DNA of 64,000 nt from Cytophagales bacterium (GTDB taxonomy: Bacteria; Bacteroidota; Bacteroidia; Cytophagales; Spirosomataceae), in the NCBI GenBank assembly GCA_013298125.1, contig JAAFJP010000004.1, positions 124,001 through 188,000 on the forward strand. The letters run 5' to 3'. The notes beneath the pieces are model-generated. The model did not search any database. It worked only from the letters and a program-made list of their open reading frames with translations, and was not told the origin of the DNA. The position numbers and the translations under genes were made by a program. This document shows, one piece after another, positions 15,739 to 24,520 of the stretch; within the stretch, counting starts at the first letter, position 1; every line of letters begins with the position of its first letter.

Positions 15739-16056
15739 ATTTTTAGAATTCTATTTTGCTGTAATTTAAGTGATTAATACAATTTGATATTTATGAAACA
15801 TTAATCACTAATCACCATTGACTAATCACTACTTACACATCAAGATACAACAAAAATCGTCCACTCAAAAACAATGACGTAATTGATGCTCAGGAGGGTT
15901 GCATGAAAAGAAAAGAAATTTCTGAATTATCCACTTAAAGTCGCAAAGCCTCACCCCCAGCCCCTCTCCCGTGGAGAGGGGAGAAAAACGTCGTCGAATG
16001 CTCCCCTCTCCACGGGAGAGGGGCTGGGGGTGAGGCTTTGCGACATAAACGAAAAA
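15739..16056. other. Intergenic region holding a palindromic element
   Basis: A 318-bp gap between two minus-strand genes, with no ORF. 15769-15840 contains repeated AATCACTAATCA-type words. The right part is filled by a palindromic element (15940-16044, listed separately), which would also act as a barrier between the type B secreted-protein gene and the lipoprotein gene. Confidence 0.6.
15940..16044. repeat. Long palindromic repeat element, copy 3 (perfect 44-bp arms)
   Basis: Perfect 44-nt arms at 15940-15983 and 16001-16044 (beginning GTCGCAAAGCCTCACCCCCA) enclose a 17-nt loop (15984-16000, A5 at its left end, GAATG at its right). It is 12 bp downstream of the stop of the T9SS type B gene (minus strand). 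Confidence 0.9.
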
Positions 16057-17847
16057 TTATCGTAAAATCGTAAACATGCCTTTATATTGAAAATCAGGAC
16101 GTTCGGGGATGGGCGTTATTTTGTAGAAATACGCACCTTCGGGCAAGGGTTTGTTGTTGCTGTCTGTACCGTCAAAAGCAACATATTTTCCTTTTGAGTA
16201 AAAAACGGTACTTCCCCAACGGTTAAAAATATGCACCTCGGGATTGTTGTATATTTGCAGACTTTCGATTTCCCATTTATCATTGACCAAATCTCCGTTG
16301 GGCGTAAAAACCGTTGGAATCAGGACAGGCTCATAAATCACTACGCTGATGGTGGCTTTGCCTTCACAATTCTGTTTACTTTTTACGGTGAGGGTATAAA
16401 GCGTCGTCGTGGTAGGACTTGCCGTAGGATTGGCAATATTGGCATTATCTAAATTAGTAGTAGGCAACCACGAATAGGTCATATCTGCATCAATGAAGCC
16501 CTTTAAGACCACACTGTTACCTTTACTCAAAAGAATATCCGACCCCAGATTAGGCTTTGGTTTGTCTTGAATCACCACTTCTTGCTCGTCTGTTCCTTTC
16601 AAACAGGGTAATGCACCTGATAGAGTATAAAGCACCTTGTGTTTGCCAAAACCTAATTTAGTATAGTCAAAAGTCGTAGCGGGTGTTCCATTAATCGTGA
16701 AAACGCCTCCCGCTGGTGTGCCTTTCAAGGCAACTGGGGGATATTCTGTTCCACAAACGGAGGGAATAATATCGGTTTTCGGTACAACTGCTTTGTAAAA
16801 TTCTATCCGAATAGGAGCTGAAAGGGATTGACAAGTTTCAAAATCTGTAATCTTGACCTGATAGTCGCCCGAGGTTGTGATAGACAATTTTTCTTGGTTT
16901 CCTTTTGGAGAACTATTCAACAGCCATTCATATTTTTTCATGCCTACGGGTGCAGACAAAACCGCATCGTCACCCTCACAAAACTGTACCTTACCTGTGT
17001 TGGTAGTGATGCTCGCCTGTGGGTTTGAAATGGCAATGTATATTTCATCCACAATACTCGGACAACTACCACTTTGAGCTACCTCATAAGAAATTTTATG
17101 TTTTCCTAAACCCGCCACAGTTGGGCTAAATGTTCCCAAGGTAGCATCTGTAATACCCTTTCCCTTGAACTTCCCCCCAGTAGGCGTGGCAACCAGTGTA
17201 ATATTGGGAGATGATAACTTACAAAAAGGAGGCACTGAATCAATCTTTGCCAATGTTGCTGAAGAATAATCCAACTTATAAGTTGTTGATTTTGAGACAC
17301 AACCATTACTCGAAACTGTCTGGTTATAGACCGCCAAAACTTCATATCTACCCGCTTTTTTAGCTACAAATTTTGTGGATGAAGGAATTACTTGTTCAGT
17401 ATTATTATAGACCCAATAATACGAATAATTTGCCTGAGCCGTAGTAGTGAGAATGAGCGAATCCCCCTGACAAATGGGTGAGCTTTTACCATTAGTCGAA
17501 ATCGTAGGGACTGGGGGAGAAGACAAGGCAACGATGTCAAGCGTATTAGAAATAATAAGATTCCCGAGATTGTCTTTGGCGGTTAAACGGTATTTGCCTA
17601 AATCGTTGAAAGACAGAGTAATAGACGATAATTTAGCACTTGACAGAGGAGTCCATCCTGAGTTTTTGAGGGTTTCCCATTGATAGTCCAACAATCCAAT
17701 ATCATCTGCCGAAAGGATGATGCTTCCTCCTGGACAAATGCCAGCCCCATTCTTTGCAATGGTCAAAGCCTTTGTATGATTAAGGCAAAAAACCAATAAA
17801 AAAAGGGCAATAAAAAGGCTGTTTTTATGGGGTAATATTTTTAACAC
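16057..17847 (-). CDS. Ig-repeat protein with T9SS type B (gliding-motility-associated) C-terminal domain
   Basis: A 596-residue secreted protein. The signal peptide (about 1-27) includes LFIALFLLVFCLN. Several Ig/PKD-like domains follow (about 30-500) with pairs of Cys and cores such as 'YQWETL', 'YYWVYN' and 'KKYEWLLNS'. The last 90 residues are a typical type B sorting domain: PTVFTPNGDLVNDKW, IFNRWG, LPEGAYFYKI and a GMFTILR end. It should be exported by T9SS and attached to or released from the cell surface. It is monocistronic: a divergent gene lies upstream, and a palindrome and another secreted-protein gene lie downstream. Its Ig cores resemble those of the giant protein at 32.4-64 kb, but that protein lacks this C-terminal domain. 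Confidence 0.9.
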   Translation of the reverse strand: MLKILPHKNSLFIALFLLVFCLNHTKALTIAKNGAGICPGGSIILSADDIGLLDYQWETLKNSGWTPLSSAKLSSITLSFNDLGKYRLTAKDNLGNLIISNTLDIVALSSPPVPTISTNGKSSPICQGDSLILTTTAQANYSYYWVYNNTEQVIPSSTKFVAKKAGRYEVLAVYNQTVSSNGCVSKSTTYKLDYSSATLAKIDSVPPFCKLSSPNITLVATPTGGKFKGKGITDATLGTFSPTVAGLGKHKISYEVAQSGSCPSIVDEIYIAISNPQASITTNTGKVQFCEGDDAVLSAPVGMKKYEWLLNSSPKGNQEKLSITTSGDYQVKITDFETCQSLSAPIRIEFYKAVVPKTDIIPSVCGTEYPPVALKGTPAGGVFTINGTPATTFDYTKLGFGKHKVLYTLSGALPCLKGTDEQEVVIQDKPKPNLGSDILLSKGNSVVLKGFIDADMTYSWLPTTNLDNANIANPTASPTTTTLYTLTVKSKQNCEGKATISVVIYEPVLIPTVFTPNGDLVNDKWEIESLQIYNNPEVHIFNRWGSTVFYSKGKYVAFDGTDSNNKPLPEGAYFYKITPIPERPDFQYKGMFTILR

Positions 17848-17983
17848 AGGTTATATTTTTCTTTTACAACAATACTATATTAGTGGGTGGTGGTTAGAAA
17901 AATATACGTAAATATAATTGATTAAACGGTTTCTGTCAAGAAATATTATCGAAGTAAATTTCTATAAAATCATTAAACAACTA

Positions 17984-18014
17984 TTGAACCAAAAAACAAA
18001 AATCAGTAGGTTTG
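17984..18014 (+). promoter_or_regulatory. Bacteroidota-type promoter of the 220-residue nuclease candidate
   Basis: TTG at 17984-17986 is followed after exactly 20 bp by TAGGTTTG (18007-18014), a full match to TTG-N19/20-TAnnTTTG. It ends 32 nt before the ATG at 18047. Confidence 0.65.
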
Positions 18015-18046
18015 TGAGATGAATTGACCACAAAACAAAATCATAT

Positions 18047-18709
18047 ATGCGAAACGAGTTTTTCTTTCAAATAGAAATCAACGACGAACAAATATCCTTA
18101 GCGAATCAATTAGTCGATTATTCTATTGCCCATCATCCCATCAAAGACATTTTCTCCAACGACCCCAACGGGAAGGAAAGACAAAGAGAATTTAGGTTTA
18201 CGGGTACACTCGGGGAGATTGTCTTTGCAGACGTATATGGGCTTCCGAGACCGTCAAAGTCGTTTGGAGCAATAGATGGACAAGATTTTGGGCAAGATTT
18301 TACCCTAAAAATTGATGGACAATTGAAGTCGTTTGACGTGAAATCTATGAGTAGAAAAAACAATCATTTCAGAACAAACTATGTCTTGAATCTTCCTGCC
18401 TATCAAATGAGGCGAATGAGTGTAGTCACTGATTATTATTTTTGTATAAGCATTCACAAAACAGATGCGGTCTATGTCGCTTCGTTTTTGGGTTTAGTTT
18501 CAAAGGATGAAATTGAGGCTGGTACGATTGGTATTTTGTACAAATCTGGCACTACCCGAATCAAAGATGATGGCGGTAGTTTTGTGTTTCAAAGAGATAC
18601 CTACGAAATTGATTTCAAGGATATTTCAAGTCCTTTTTTGAATGATGCTATTAAAAAAGTAAAGGGTTTTCAGATAAAAAAATTGCTTTCTCCATTTCTG
18701 AAAAAGTGA
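18047..18709 (+). CDS. Uncharacterised protein with possible PD-(D/E)XK nuclease core
   Basis: A 220-residue soluble protein without a signal peptide. The central part carries the acidic pattern of PD-(D/E)XK nucleases: Glu57 in GTLGEIVFADVYG, Asp84 in DFGQDFTL, then Asp97-Val-Lys99 in SFDVKSMSRK, followed by an amphipathic segment. The order E ... D ... (12 residues) ... DxK fits the fold's active site. I cannot name a family. It stands alone on the plus strand with a good promoter and no methylase or phage gene beside it, so a classical restriction role is not supported. It could be an orphan defence or repair nuclease, or a catalytically similar domain without nuclease activity. Confidence 0.55.
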   Translation: MRNEFFFQIEINDEQISLANQLVDYSIAHHPIKDIFSNDPNGKERQREFRFTGTLGEIVFADVYGLPRPSKSFGAIDGQDFGQDFTLKIDGQLKSFDVKSMSRKNNHFRTNYVLNLPAYQMRRMSVVTDYYFCISIHKTDAVYVASFLGLVSKDEIEAGTIGILYKSGTTRIKDDGGSFVFQRDTYEIDFKDISSPFLNDAIKKVKGFQIKKLLSPFLKK

Positions 18710-18765
18710 CTATCTTGAAGAAAACCCTTTATTCCCAATAGCTCTTTTTATGGATAATTACTACC

Positions 18766-19194
18766 TTAGTTAAGTGCCAAAGTTGCAGTTGGCGTTACAA
18801 TTCCAGTTGCTTGAGGATAAGGATCAACAGAATTTAGGTTGAGGTTATAAGTTTTTGTTTTAGCCTTTACAGCGATGGATTGCGTGATATTCATTTCTTT
18901 TTCACATCCAATACAAACTTTCAAACCATTAAATTTCTCATCCCCAATTTGTAAATCAAGCGTTACAATTGCTTCTCCTGCACGAATACAATTTACATTT
19001 ACAGGACAACGACTTTCTTGAATTGTCATCAATTTCAAATTAATTGCGTTTCCATTATCGTTCAAATTAACCGATTCGGTAGCCTTTAGCTGAATGGTAT
19101 CTCCTAATTTTTTTGAAGCTACTATTTCTTCATCTTTATTTGTACAGGCAACAATAGTGAAGATTAACAAAGATATGATGTGAGACATTTTCAT
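18766..19194 (-). CDS. Small lipoprotein with CPVNVNC motif, function unknown
   Basis: A 142-residue lipoprotein with a short signal peptide and an IVAC lipobox (Cys17). A second possible start (MSHII, 19188) is two codons in. The mature domain looks like a small beta-sandwich with a CPVNVNCIRAG segment at about residues 63-73 and a CIGC pair at about 93-96, so four Cys residues are available for disulfides. Similar 'CP...C..AG' proteins occur in Bacteroidota as lipoproteins of unknown role. It lies between a convergent soluble protein and a divergently unrelated oxidoreductase and is probably monocistronic. Confidence 0.65.
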   Translation of the reverse strand: MKMSHIISLLIFTIVACTNKDEEIVASKKLGDTIQLKATESVNLNDNGNAINLKLMTIQESRCPVNVNCIRAGEAIVTLDLQIGDEKFNGLKVCIGCEKEMNITQSIAVKAKTKTYNLNLNSVDPYPQATGIVTPTATLALN

Positions 19195-19285
19195 TTTTTG
19201 GAATTTTATGTGAGATTAATAAACTTGTTTCAGTTAAGACGCTTTTTTGTGTAAAAAAGTTGTAAGTATAATAGATTTATTAACA

Positions 19286-20575
19286 TCAACTCGGATAAAC
19301 CCATTCCCCACGATAGTCTCTTCTCAATAATTTATTAGCTTCGGGGTCGTTGAGGATGATTTCTTTTTCGCCATCCCAATCAATACTTCTACCTATTTTC
19401 ATGGACAGATTGCCCAATAAAGCCACATTTGAAGAACGATGCCCGATTTCAATATCTGAAATGGGTGTCTTTTTCGTTCTGATACAGTCCAAAAAATTTG
19501 CCCAAAGTGCATTGATATTTTGGTCGTCGGGCTTGTTGAGTTGTGGATTTTGGTGAATGATTTGCTTGTTTTTATTATCTGGATAAAACGTCCAACCGTC
19601 TTGCCAACCCATGTGAAATGTGCCTTCTGTTCCGTAGAAATAGCATCCGACATTGGTCTTTTCGGCTTCGTTACCTGCAAACAAACGATGTTCCCATTCG
19701 AGGGTAAAATCTTCAAATTTCCAGACTGCCACTTGATGGTCGGGCGAGTCGGTATTATCTCTTTTTATAGCTCTACCGCCCGTTGAGAACACTTTTTTAG
19801 GATATTTTTCTTCTGTCCACCAAAGCACTTGATCCATCCAATGAATGCCCCAATCACCCAATTGACCGTTGGCAAAATCCATGTACTGGCGGAATCCTTT
19901 TGGGTGTATGCCTGCATTGTAGGTATGCAAAGGGGCTGGTCCACACCAAAAATCCCAATCCAATCCTTTGGGTGGTTCGATTTCAGGGAGCATCTTTCCT
20001 GCATTGCCTCCGTAATGCACAAACGCCCGCACCATGCCTATTTTTCCCACCTTCCCAGACTTCAAAAACTCAATACCCGACACATTATGCGGAGAGACTC
20101 GCCTATGTGTACCCACTTGCACGGTTCGCCCGTGTTTGCGAGCAGCGTTCACCATCGCACGACCTTCCATGATGGTATGACCTACGGGTTTTTCTACGTA
20201 AACATTTGCCCCACTTTCGATGGCGGCAATGCAACAGAGAGCGTGCCAATGGTCAGGCGTGGCAACGATTACGATTTCAGGTTTTTCTTTTGCCAACATT
20301 TCCCGATAATCACGGTACATTTTGGGTTGGTCAGACGTGAGTTTTCCGACCTCCTCACGGCACTTTTTGAGTTGATTTTCATCGACATCACAAAGAGCAA
20401 CTACTTTTGATTCTCCTGCCTGAATAGCACACCGCAAAATGTTCATCCCCCACCATCCCGAACCGACCAAAGCGGTTTTGTATTGGGTAAAATTATGACT
20501 CAAAGCGGGCAAAATCGGCAAGGCAGAAAATGCCAAACTGGTGGCGGTGGTTTGGAGGAAATTGCGTCTGTTCAT
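19286..20575 (-). CDS. Tat-exported Gfo/Idh/MocA family oxidoreductase
   Basis: A 429-residue protein. It begins MNRRNFLQTTATSLAFSALP, a twin-arginine signal. A Rossmann fold follows with the GSGWWG nucleotide-binding turn (38-43) and the EKP motif (128-130), then the C-terminal alpha/beta domain with GTEGTFHMG. Members of this exported Bacteroidota group are NAD-dependent sugar or glycoside oxidoreductases, and some act as glycosidases through a redox mechanism; the substrate here is unknown. I chose ATG 20575 because it starts at the Tat signal. The frame continues to a TTG at 20596, but that overlaps a TATTTTTG promoter-like element (20601-20594). Confidence 0.88.
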   Translation of the reverse strand: MNRRNFLQTTATSLAFSALPILPALSHNFTQYKTALVGSGWWGMNILRCAIQAGESKVVALCDVDENQLKKCREEVGKLTSDQPKMYRDYREMLAKEKPEIVIVATPDHWHALCCIAAIESGANVYVEKPVGHTIMEGRAMVNAARKHGRTVQVGTHRRVSPHNVSGIEFLKSGKVGKIGMVRAFVHYGGNAGKMLPEIEPPKGLDWDFWCGPAPLHTYNAGIHPKGFRQYMDFANGQLGDWGIHWMDQVLWWTEEKYPKKVFSTGGRAIKRDNTDSPDHQVAVWKFEDFTLEWEHRLFAGNEAEKTNVGCYFYGTEGTFHMGWQDGWTFYPDNKNKQIIHQNPQLNKPDDQNINALWANFLDCIRTKKTPISDIEIGHRSSNVALLGNLSMKIGRSIDWDGEKEIILNDPEANKLLRRDYRGEWVYPS

Positions 20576-20636
20576 GGAGGATTTGTTTTTCTTCAAAAAT
20601 ATCGAAAAGATTTTGAATTATTGTCCTGTATTTTTC

Positions 20637-20670
20637 AAAAAGAAAGCCCTCGAAATTAATCAAGGGCTTT
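20637..20670 (-). terminator. Terminator of the OmpA-led gene run
   Basis: Arms AAAGCCCT (20643-20650) and AGGGCTTT (20663-20670) are followed on the minus strand by a T-rich run (complement of 20637-20642). The flanks are nearly identical to those of the hairpin at 31.77 kb (AAAAAGAAAGCCCTCGA on one side, GGCTTTGCATACAT on the other). Confidence 0.75.
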
Positions 20671-20699
20671 GCATACATCATAACTAAAAATTACCATAA

Positions 20700-20963
20700 T
20701 CAATCACAAGTAAACTTCTTCAATTCATCTTCATACCTTTTCCTCTCCACGGCGGTATAGACGCTACATGCACTCAAAATATTAGTCAAGGATTTTTTGA
20801 CGGCTTCACATTTTGATTTGTTGGTGATGTCGTTCGACCAAGCATTGATGGCGGTAGTATATTCATCCGTCACTTTTTGGCAATTGTCCGCTGAGGGTTC
20901 AATACTGTCTTTTTTGCAGGCGACTATGCCTACGATAGCTAATAAAATTAAGATCTTTTTCAT
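20700..20963 (-). CDS. Small lipoprotein, function unknown
   Basis: An 87-residue lipoprotein. The signal peptide ends in IVAC (Cys16), followed by KKDS. The mature 71 residues are helical and charged and contain four Cys (in DNCQKV, KCEAV, SACSV and FTCD), suggesting two disulfide bonds tying a helical hairpin. I do not recognise a family. It is the last gene of the minus-strand run starting with the OmpA protein, 38 bp behind the 446-residue gene. A TATTTTTG promoter-like element (21001-20994) overlaps the preceding stop codon, so it may also have a private promoter. Confidence 0.7.
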   Translation of the reverse strand: MKKILILLAIVGIVACKKDSIEPSADNCQKVTDEYTTAINAWSNDITNKSKCEAVKKSLTNILSACSVYTAVERKRYEDELKKFTCD

Positions 20964-21001
20964 GTTAGTTATTGTTTAAAATTGAGGAATAATCAAAAAT
21001 A

Positions 21002-22342
21002 TTACTGGCAAACCTGTAAGATGCGTTGCTGATAATCAGTCATCAAAGTAGCCATTTTTTCCATTTGCTCGTGCTGGTCTAAGCCTTTCATTTTTTCCTT
21101 TAATTTTTGGGCATCCATTCTGTAATTCGCCCAAAGGGTTTGTTGCTTTCTGTTACAGTTGAGGTCTTTATTTAGTCTTCCCCGTAGAGTGGGGTCTTGG
21201 GTTTCGTTCAACTCAATTTCTATTCGTCGGGCTTTGATTCTGAGTTCAATATCTGCCATTTTATACGTCATTTCAGGGTTAAGGGCAAAGTCTGTTGTAC
21301 TCCGAGTAATCTCTGACATATCATTCAGCATGGCGGCATTGGCGTTAGCTTTCATCACATTCTCTTGTAACTCCTTGTCAATTTTTGCTTTTTCTTTGTA
21401 CAAAGCAATCAATTGAAGGTCTTTCTCATCTTGGATTTCGTCCGCTAACTTTTGGTCAATTTCATTGGTTTTTTCTTGATGATTTTCTTGAATTTTACCC
21501 ATCATCATATCTCCGATTGGCTTATAGCCCGCACCTGAAAAACTATGAGATTTAGGGTACAAAGCCGTTAGACGGCAGCCTTTTGTATTGGCGGCATCAT
21601 TTACCTGAAAAACCAAATAAACGTGGTTGTTCCGACGATTCAGAATCCAACCTGCCCCACCCAAACCCGTTACTGCATAGTTGTCTTTGAGAGGAGCATA
21701 CTGTCCTTCGGCGATGCCCAAATCTTTGAGCCAAATCTGTACTTTCCCTTCGTCACCTACATACTCGTACACATCCAGCATCATACTTCCTTCGGTCATT
21801 TTACCCGTTTCTATCAACTTTTTAGGGATAGGCACCGACTTAATTTTCTTGGCGGTTGTCCAAAAAATCTCCCCTAAGTTTTTGGCATCAAACCGAGCCA
21901 TCGTCATATTATTCATACCATCCCCAGCGGTCATTTCCATTAGGGTTTTACCCGTTTCGGGGGCGGTCATAAACATTCGTTGGGTCATATTGGGTAATAT
22001 TGCCCAATAGTGTAAATTTTCCATGCCTTCTATGGATTCTTTGTTGCCTTCCCATCGTTTCAAAAGGTCAGACGTTATGCCCACCACGCCATTGGTAATG
22101 TTGATGTACTGTACCATTGAGCCAGATTCGCCCGTGGTGTTATCATCGCAAACTACTTCCATCAGGTGCGTCATTTGGTACGTTCCGTTGGCTTTGGGAA
22201 CTGGCTCGGCTCTGAGAGTAAACTTCGGTTTAGTGAAGTCTATTTCCTTGAAACCTTTATCGTTTTTGATGATTTCGATTTTTTGAGCAAAAACCTTTAC
22301 CGACATCAAGAATGTTAAGAGGATAAGCAGCGTTTTTTCCAT
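21002..22342 (-). CDS. Exported Met-rich protein, function unknown
   Basis: A 446-residue exported protein with a signal peptide (about 1-19, ending VFAQ). Residues about 25-280 look like a beta-rich domain with unusual Met density (WAILPNMTQRMFMTAPETG, MEMTAGDGMNNMTMARFD). Residues about 285-446 are strongly helical and charged (EKTNEIDQKLADEIQDEKDL, KIDKELQENVMKANANAAML), as in a coiled coil. I do not recognise a domain. It shares strand and spacing with the next two exported genes, whose products have similar size and a Lys-rich helical style, so a common envelope process is possible. Confidence 0.7.
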   Translation of the reverse strand: MEKTLLILLTFLMSVKVFAQKIEIIKNDKGFKEIDFTKPKFTLRAEPVPKANGTYQMTHLMEVVCDDNTTGESGSMVQYINITNGVVGITSDLLKRWEGNKESIEGMENLHYWAILPNMTQRMFMTAPETGKTLMEMTAGDGMNNMTMARFDAKNLGEIFWTTAKKIKSVPIPKKLIETGKMTEGSMMLDVYEYVGDEGKVQIWLKDLGIAEGQYAPLKDNYAVTGLGGAGWILNRRNNHVYLVFQVNDAANTKGCRLTALYPKSHSFSGAGYKPIGDMMMGKIQENHQEKTNEIDQKLADEIQDEKDLQLIALYKEKAKIDKELQENVMKANANAAMLNDMSEITRSTTDFALNPEMTYKMADIELRIKARRIEIELNETQDPTLRGRLNKDLNCNRKQQTLWANYRMDAQKLKEKMKGLDQHEQMEKMATLMTDYQQRILQVCQ

Positions 22343-22422
22343 TATTGAATATTTTTTATTGACATGAATTTATTTGAAAGTATGCCCAAGCCGATAGCTA
22401 AAAGCCAACCGCCGAAAGCCTT

Positions 22423-23118
22423 TTACTTACATTTATTCAAAACTTCCTGTGCCAATTTCTTGGCAAGGGCAATGTTTTCTTCGTCATTTTCACCGATTTC
22501 AGCTACGATTTGAAAGGTTACCTTTCCTACCAAAACGGTCAATTCTTTATCCTTAATTCGCCAACTGGCAGCATCACCAACCCCCGCAATATCCTTGAAC
22601 ATGATTTCATCCGCCGAAAGGTCTTTTGCCATGCCCGTTGCAGTTTTGGTGGTTTTTTCATCATAGCCTTTCTTTTTCATTTCCTCGTTAGCTTTCTTAA
22701 AAGCCTCTTCTTTTTCTTTAGTGGTGGTATTCCGATAAAATGCCTTGAAACTCTCAACGGGAGATGCTTTATTCATAATCGTAAAAAGTGTACTCCCAAC
22801 CCATTTAAGACCAATTCGGTTGGGCGATGGCACTTCCATTACTTGACCCATCAACTTCATTTTCCGAGTTCTTTTACTGTCCCAAACATATTCGTAAGTG
22901 TCTTTATCGTATTTTTTCCCCATCACTCCCGAGACGTATTTTTTCTTAGCCTGAGTGGGTACGTTGTAATGTTTTTTGATTACTTCCAAAGGCAACAGTT
23001 GGTCATATTTAGTCATGTATTCCTTGATGCAAGATTCATTGCCAATACCTGTTGTTTTGGTGTTTGCCCAAATATTTATAGTTGCCAAAAGGCAAAAAGA
23101 TAAGATTGTTTTTTTCAT
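22423..23118 (-). CDS. Exported Lys-rich protein, function unknown
   Basis: A 231-residue exported protein with a signal peptide of about 18 residues (ending NIWANT). The mature part is very Lys-rich (TQAKKKYVSGVMGKKYDKD, KEEAFKKANEEMKKKGYDEK), with a helical middle and a C-terminal domain of beta strands (WRIKDKELTVLVGKVTFQIV). I see no known motif. Its start overlaps the stop of the upstream gene by 4 bp (ATGA type), so the two are translationally coupled. The downstream gene begins 80 bp later on the same strand. Confidence 0.7.
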   Translation of the reverse strand: MKKTILSFCLLATINIWANTKTTGIGNESCIKEYMTKYDQLLPLEVIKKHYNVPTQAKKKYVSGVMGKKYDKDTYEYVWDSKRTRKMKLMGQVMEVPSPNRIGLKWVGSTLFTIMNKASPVESFKAFYRNTTTKEKEEAFKKANEEMKKKGYDEKTTKTATGMAKDLSADEIMFKDIAGVGDAASWRIKDKELTVLVGKVTFQIVAEIGENDEENIALAKKLAQEVLNKCK

Positions 23119-23762
23119 TTTTTTAACTGATAAGCACGGGTTTCAAATGTATAAGGATTACTCTCGTAAGCCACTAATTTAACGGTACTGTATGTTGAAA
23201 TATATTCTATAAGAAACTGATTATTAGATACTTGCCCAATCAAATCGAAAGCATTGGGCAGTTTGGCATCGCCTTCTAACCTACTAAATCCGTACAAAAT
23301 ATTAGCATTTCCTTTGATTTGGGTACTCAGATAAAGTGTATCTATTTCGTTGGTTTTCAGGTAACTAAGTGTAAAACCTTCCGAAACAATTTTCCCCTGT
23401 GAACCTGTTATCGTTTTTGTTTTATTGATTCGTTTCAATAAATTATTCTTGGGTGATTGTTCTGAAATTTTAGAAACTGTCTGCACAAATTTTACCTTTT
23501 TCCCGTTTTCGTTTTGGGCATAAATCGTATAGATTCCATTGGCAGAACCCACCACAGATTTCACCATATCGTCATTGGGTACGTAGAGAAACTGCCCCGT
23601 TTTAGGATTATGATAAATCCAGACTTCGCTTTTTTCATTTCCTTTTACGACTTCATAAACAAAAGCATTGGGAAATGTCAATCGTGTTTTTGAAGATTGG
23701 GCAAAGCTGCCAACGGAAAATAGCCAGTTGATGATGAATAGTGCGGATAACTTTTGATTCAT
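23115..23762 (-). CDS. Exported beta-rich protein, function unknown
   Basis: A 215-residue exported protein. I chose ATG 23762, which begins with the signal peptide MNQKLSALFIINWLFSVGSF. The frame is open to an ATG at 23888, but that version would place 42 Cys-rich residues ahead of the signal and overlap the upstream gene by 85 bp. The mature part alternates short strands (FVYEVVKGNEKSEVWIYHNP, GQFLYVPNDDMVK) and has no Cys. I recognise no domain. It is coupled by a 4-bp overlap to the next gene. Confidence 0.7.
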   Translation of the reverse strand: MNQKLSALFIINWLFSVGSFAQSSKTRLTFPNAFVYEVVKGNEKSEVWIYHNPKTGQFLYVPNDDMVKSVVGSANGIYTIYAQNENGKKVKFVQTVSKISEQSPKNNLLKRINKTKTITGSQGKIVSEGFTLSYLKTNEIDTLYLSTQIKGNANILYGFSRLEGDAKLPNAFDLIGQVSNNQFLIEYISTYSTVKLVAYESNPYTFETRAYQLKK

Positions 23763-23803
23763 GTTAGATTTTAAAATTATAAGACTGATATTTTTAACAC
23801 AAC

Positions 23804-24427
23804 CTACTGAAAAACAGCACTTTTCTCTATTCCTTGGGATATTGCCACAGGATTTTTCATCGTTATTTTGCCAGTAAAAGGTTTCCAATTATCTGGTTTT
23901 TCAGCATCTGTGGCAGGACCACCTTTGGCGTTAAATTCTACTTCGATGAGGTCGGCTTTAAGTTTTGTGATTTTCAATTCACCCTCAAACGGCATCGGTG
24001 TGCCGTACATATCCTTCGCCCCGAAATTATTGCACATCACCAATGCCTTGGGCATACCGTTTAGTTCTGAATCTTTATTGGTAATTTTGGCAACGATTGG
24101 CAACGTGAATCCTTCTTTGATTTGGCTCACCGTCCACAGAATCTGCTCGGCATTTTCACCAGCATAAGCACCGCTGATACCGATACCTTTGTTATCTTTG
24201 ATGATAGTTACTGAGCCAGAAAAGACCTTATTTGCACCAAAAACAGGCTTCCCGTCAAAGCTAATTTGTTGCTCAAATTTTTGGTCTTCGGTGTTTTTGG
24301 CAATATTACTGATGTCCACATCTTTGCCCGAAGCGGCTTCTATGGCTTTTTCAGTGAGCGATTCGGAAGCCTTTTCTTTTACGCCACAGCCCGTTAAAAT
24401 GAGTGTTAGAAATAAGATTTTTTTCAT
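23804..24427 (-). CDS. Lipoprotein, function unknown
   Basis: A 207-residue lipoprotein. The start at ATG 24427 opens with MKKILFLTLILTGC, a short signal peptide with lipobox LTGC (Cys14). The upstream ATG at 24496 would add 23 residues and is unlikely. A short helical stalk (EKASESLTEKAIEAASGKDV) leads to a beta-rich domain of about 150 residues (FSGSVTIIKDNKGIGISGAY, GELKITKLKADLIEVEFNAK). No family is recognised. It lies 41 bp upstream of the next gene in the same run. Confidence 0.72.
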   Translation of the reverse strand: MKKILFLTLILTGCGVKEKASESLTEKAIEAASGKDVDISNIAKNTEDQKFEQQISFDGKPVFGANKVFSGSVTIIKDNKGIGISGAYAGENAEQILWTVSQIKEGFTLPIVAKITNKDSELNGMPKALVMCNNFGAKDMYGTPMPFEGELKITKLKADLIEVEFNAKGGPATDAEKPDNWKPFTGKITMKNPVAISQGIEKSAVFQ

Positions 24428-24520
24428 CTGATTATAAATTACAGTTATTTTTAATGGTACCAGATGGAACGCCCACCCCATCACTTTGGGTATCAAAATT
24501 TTGAGTTGGGCGTTTCATCG

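Noticed and set aside
6633-16044. Insertion sequences at the three long palindromes
   Set aside because: No transposase frame lies within or beside any copy; arms plus a 17-nt loop fit a REP-like element better.
20576-20596. TTG start for the oxidoreductase
   Set aside because: The ATG at 20575 begins a Tat signal, and the TTG overlaps a promoter-like TATTTTTG.
23763-23888. Longer N-terminus for the gene ending at 23115
   Set aside because: The extension would overlap the upstream gene by 85 bp and sit before a clean signal peptide.
24467-24516. Terminator between the lipoprotein genes at 24.4-24.5 kb (arms GAACGCCCA / TGGGCGTTTC)
   Set aside because: The stem is short with a long loop and has no T-run; it may be chance.
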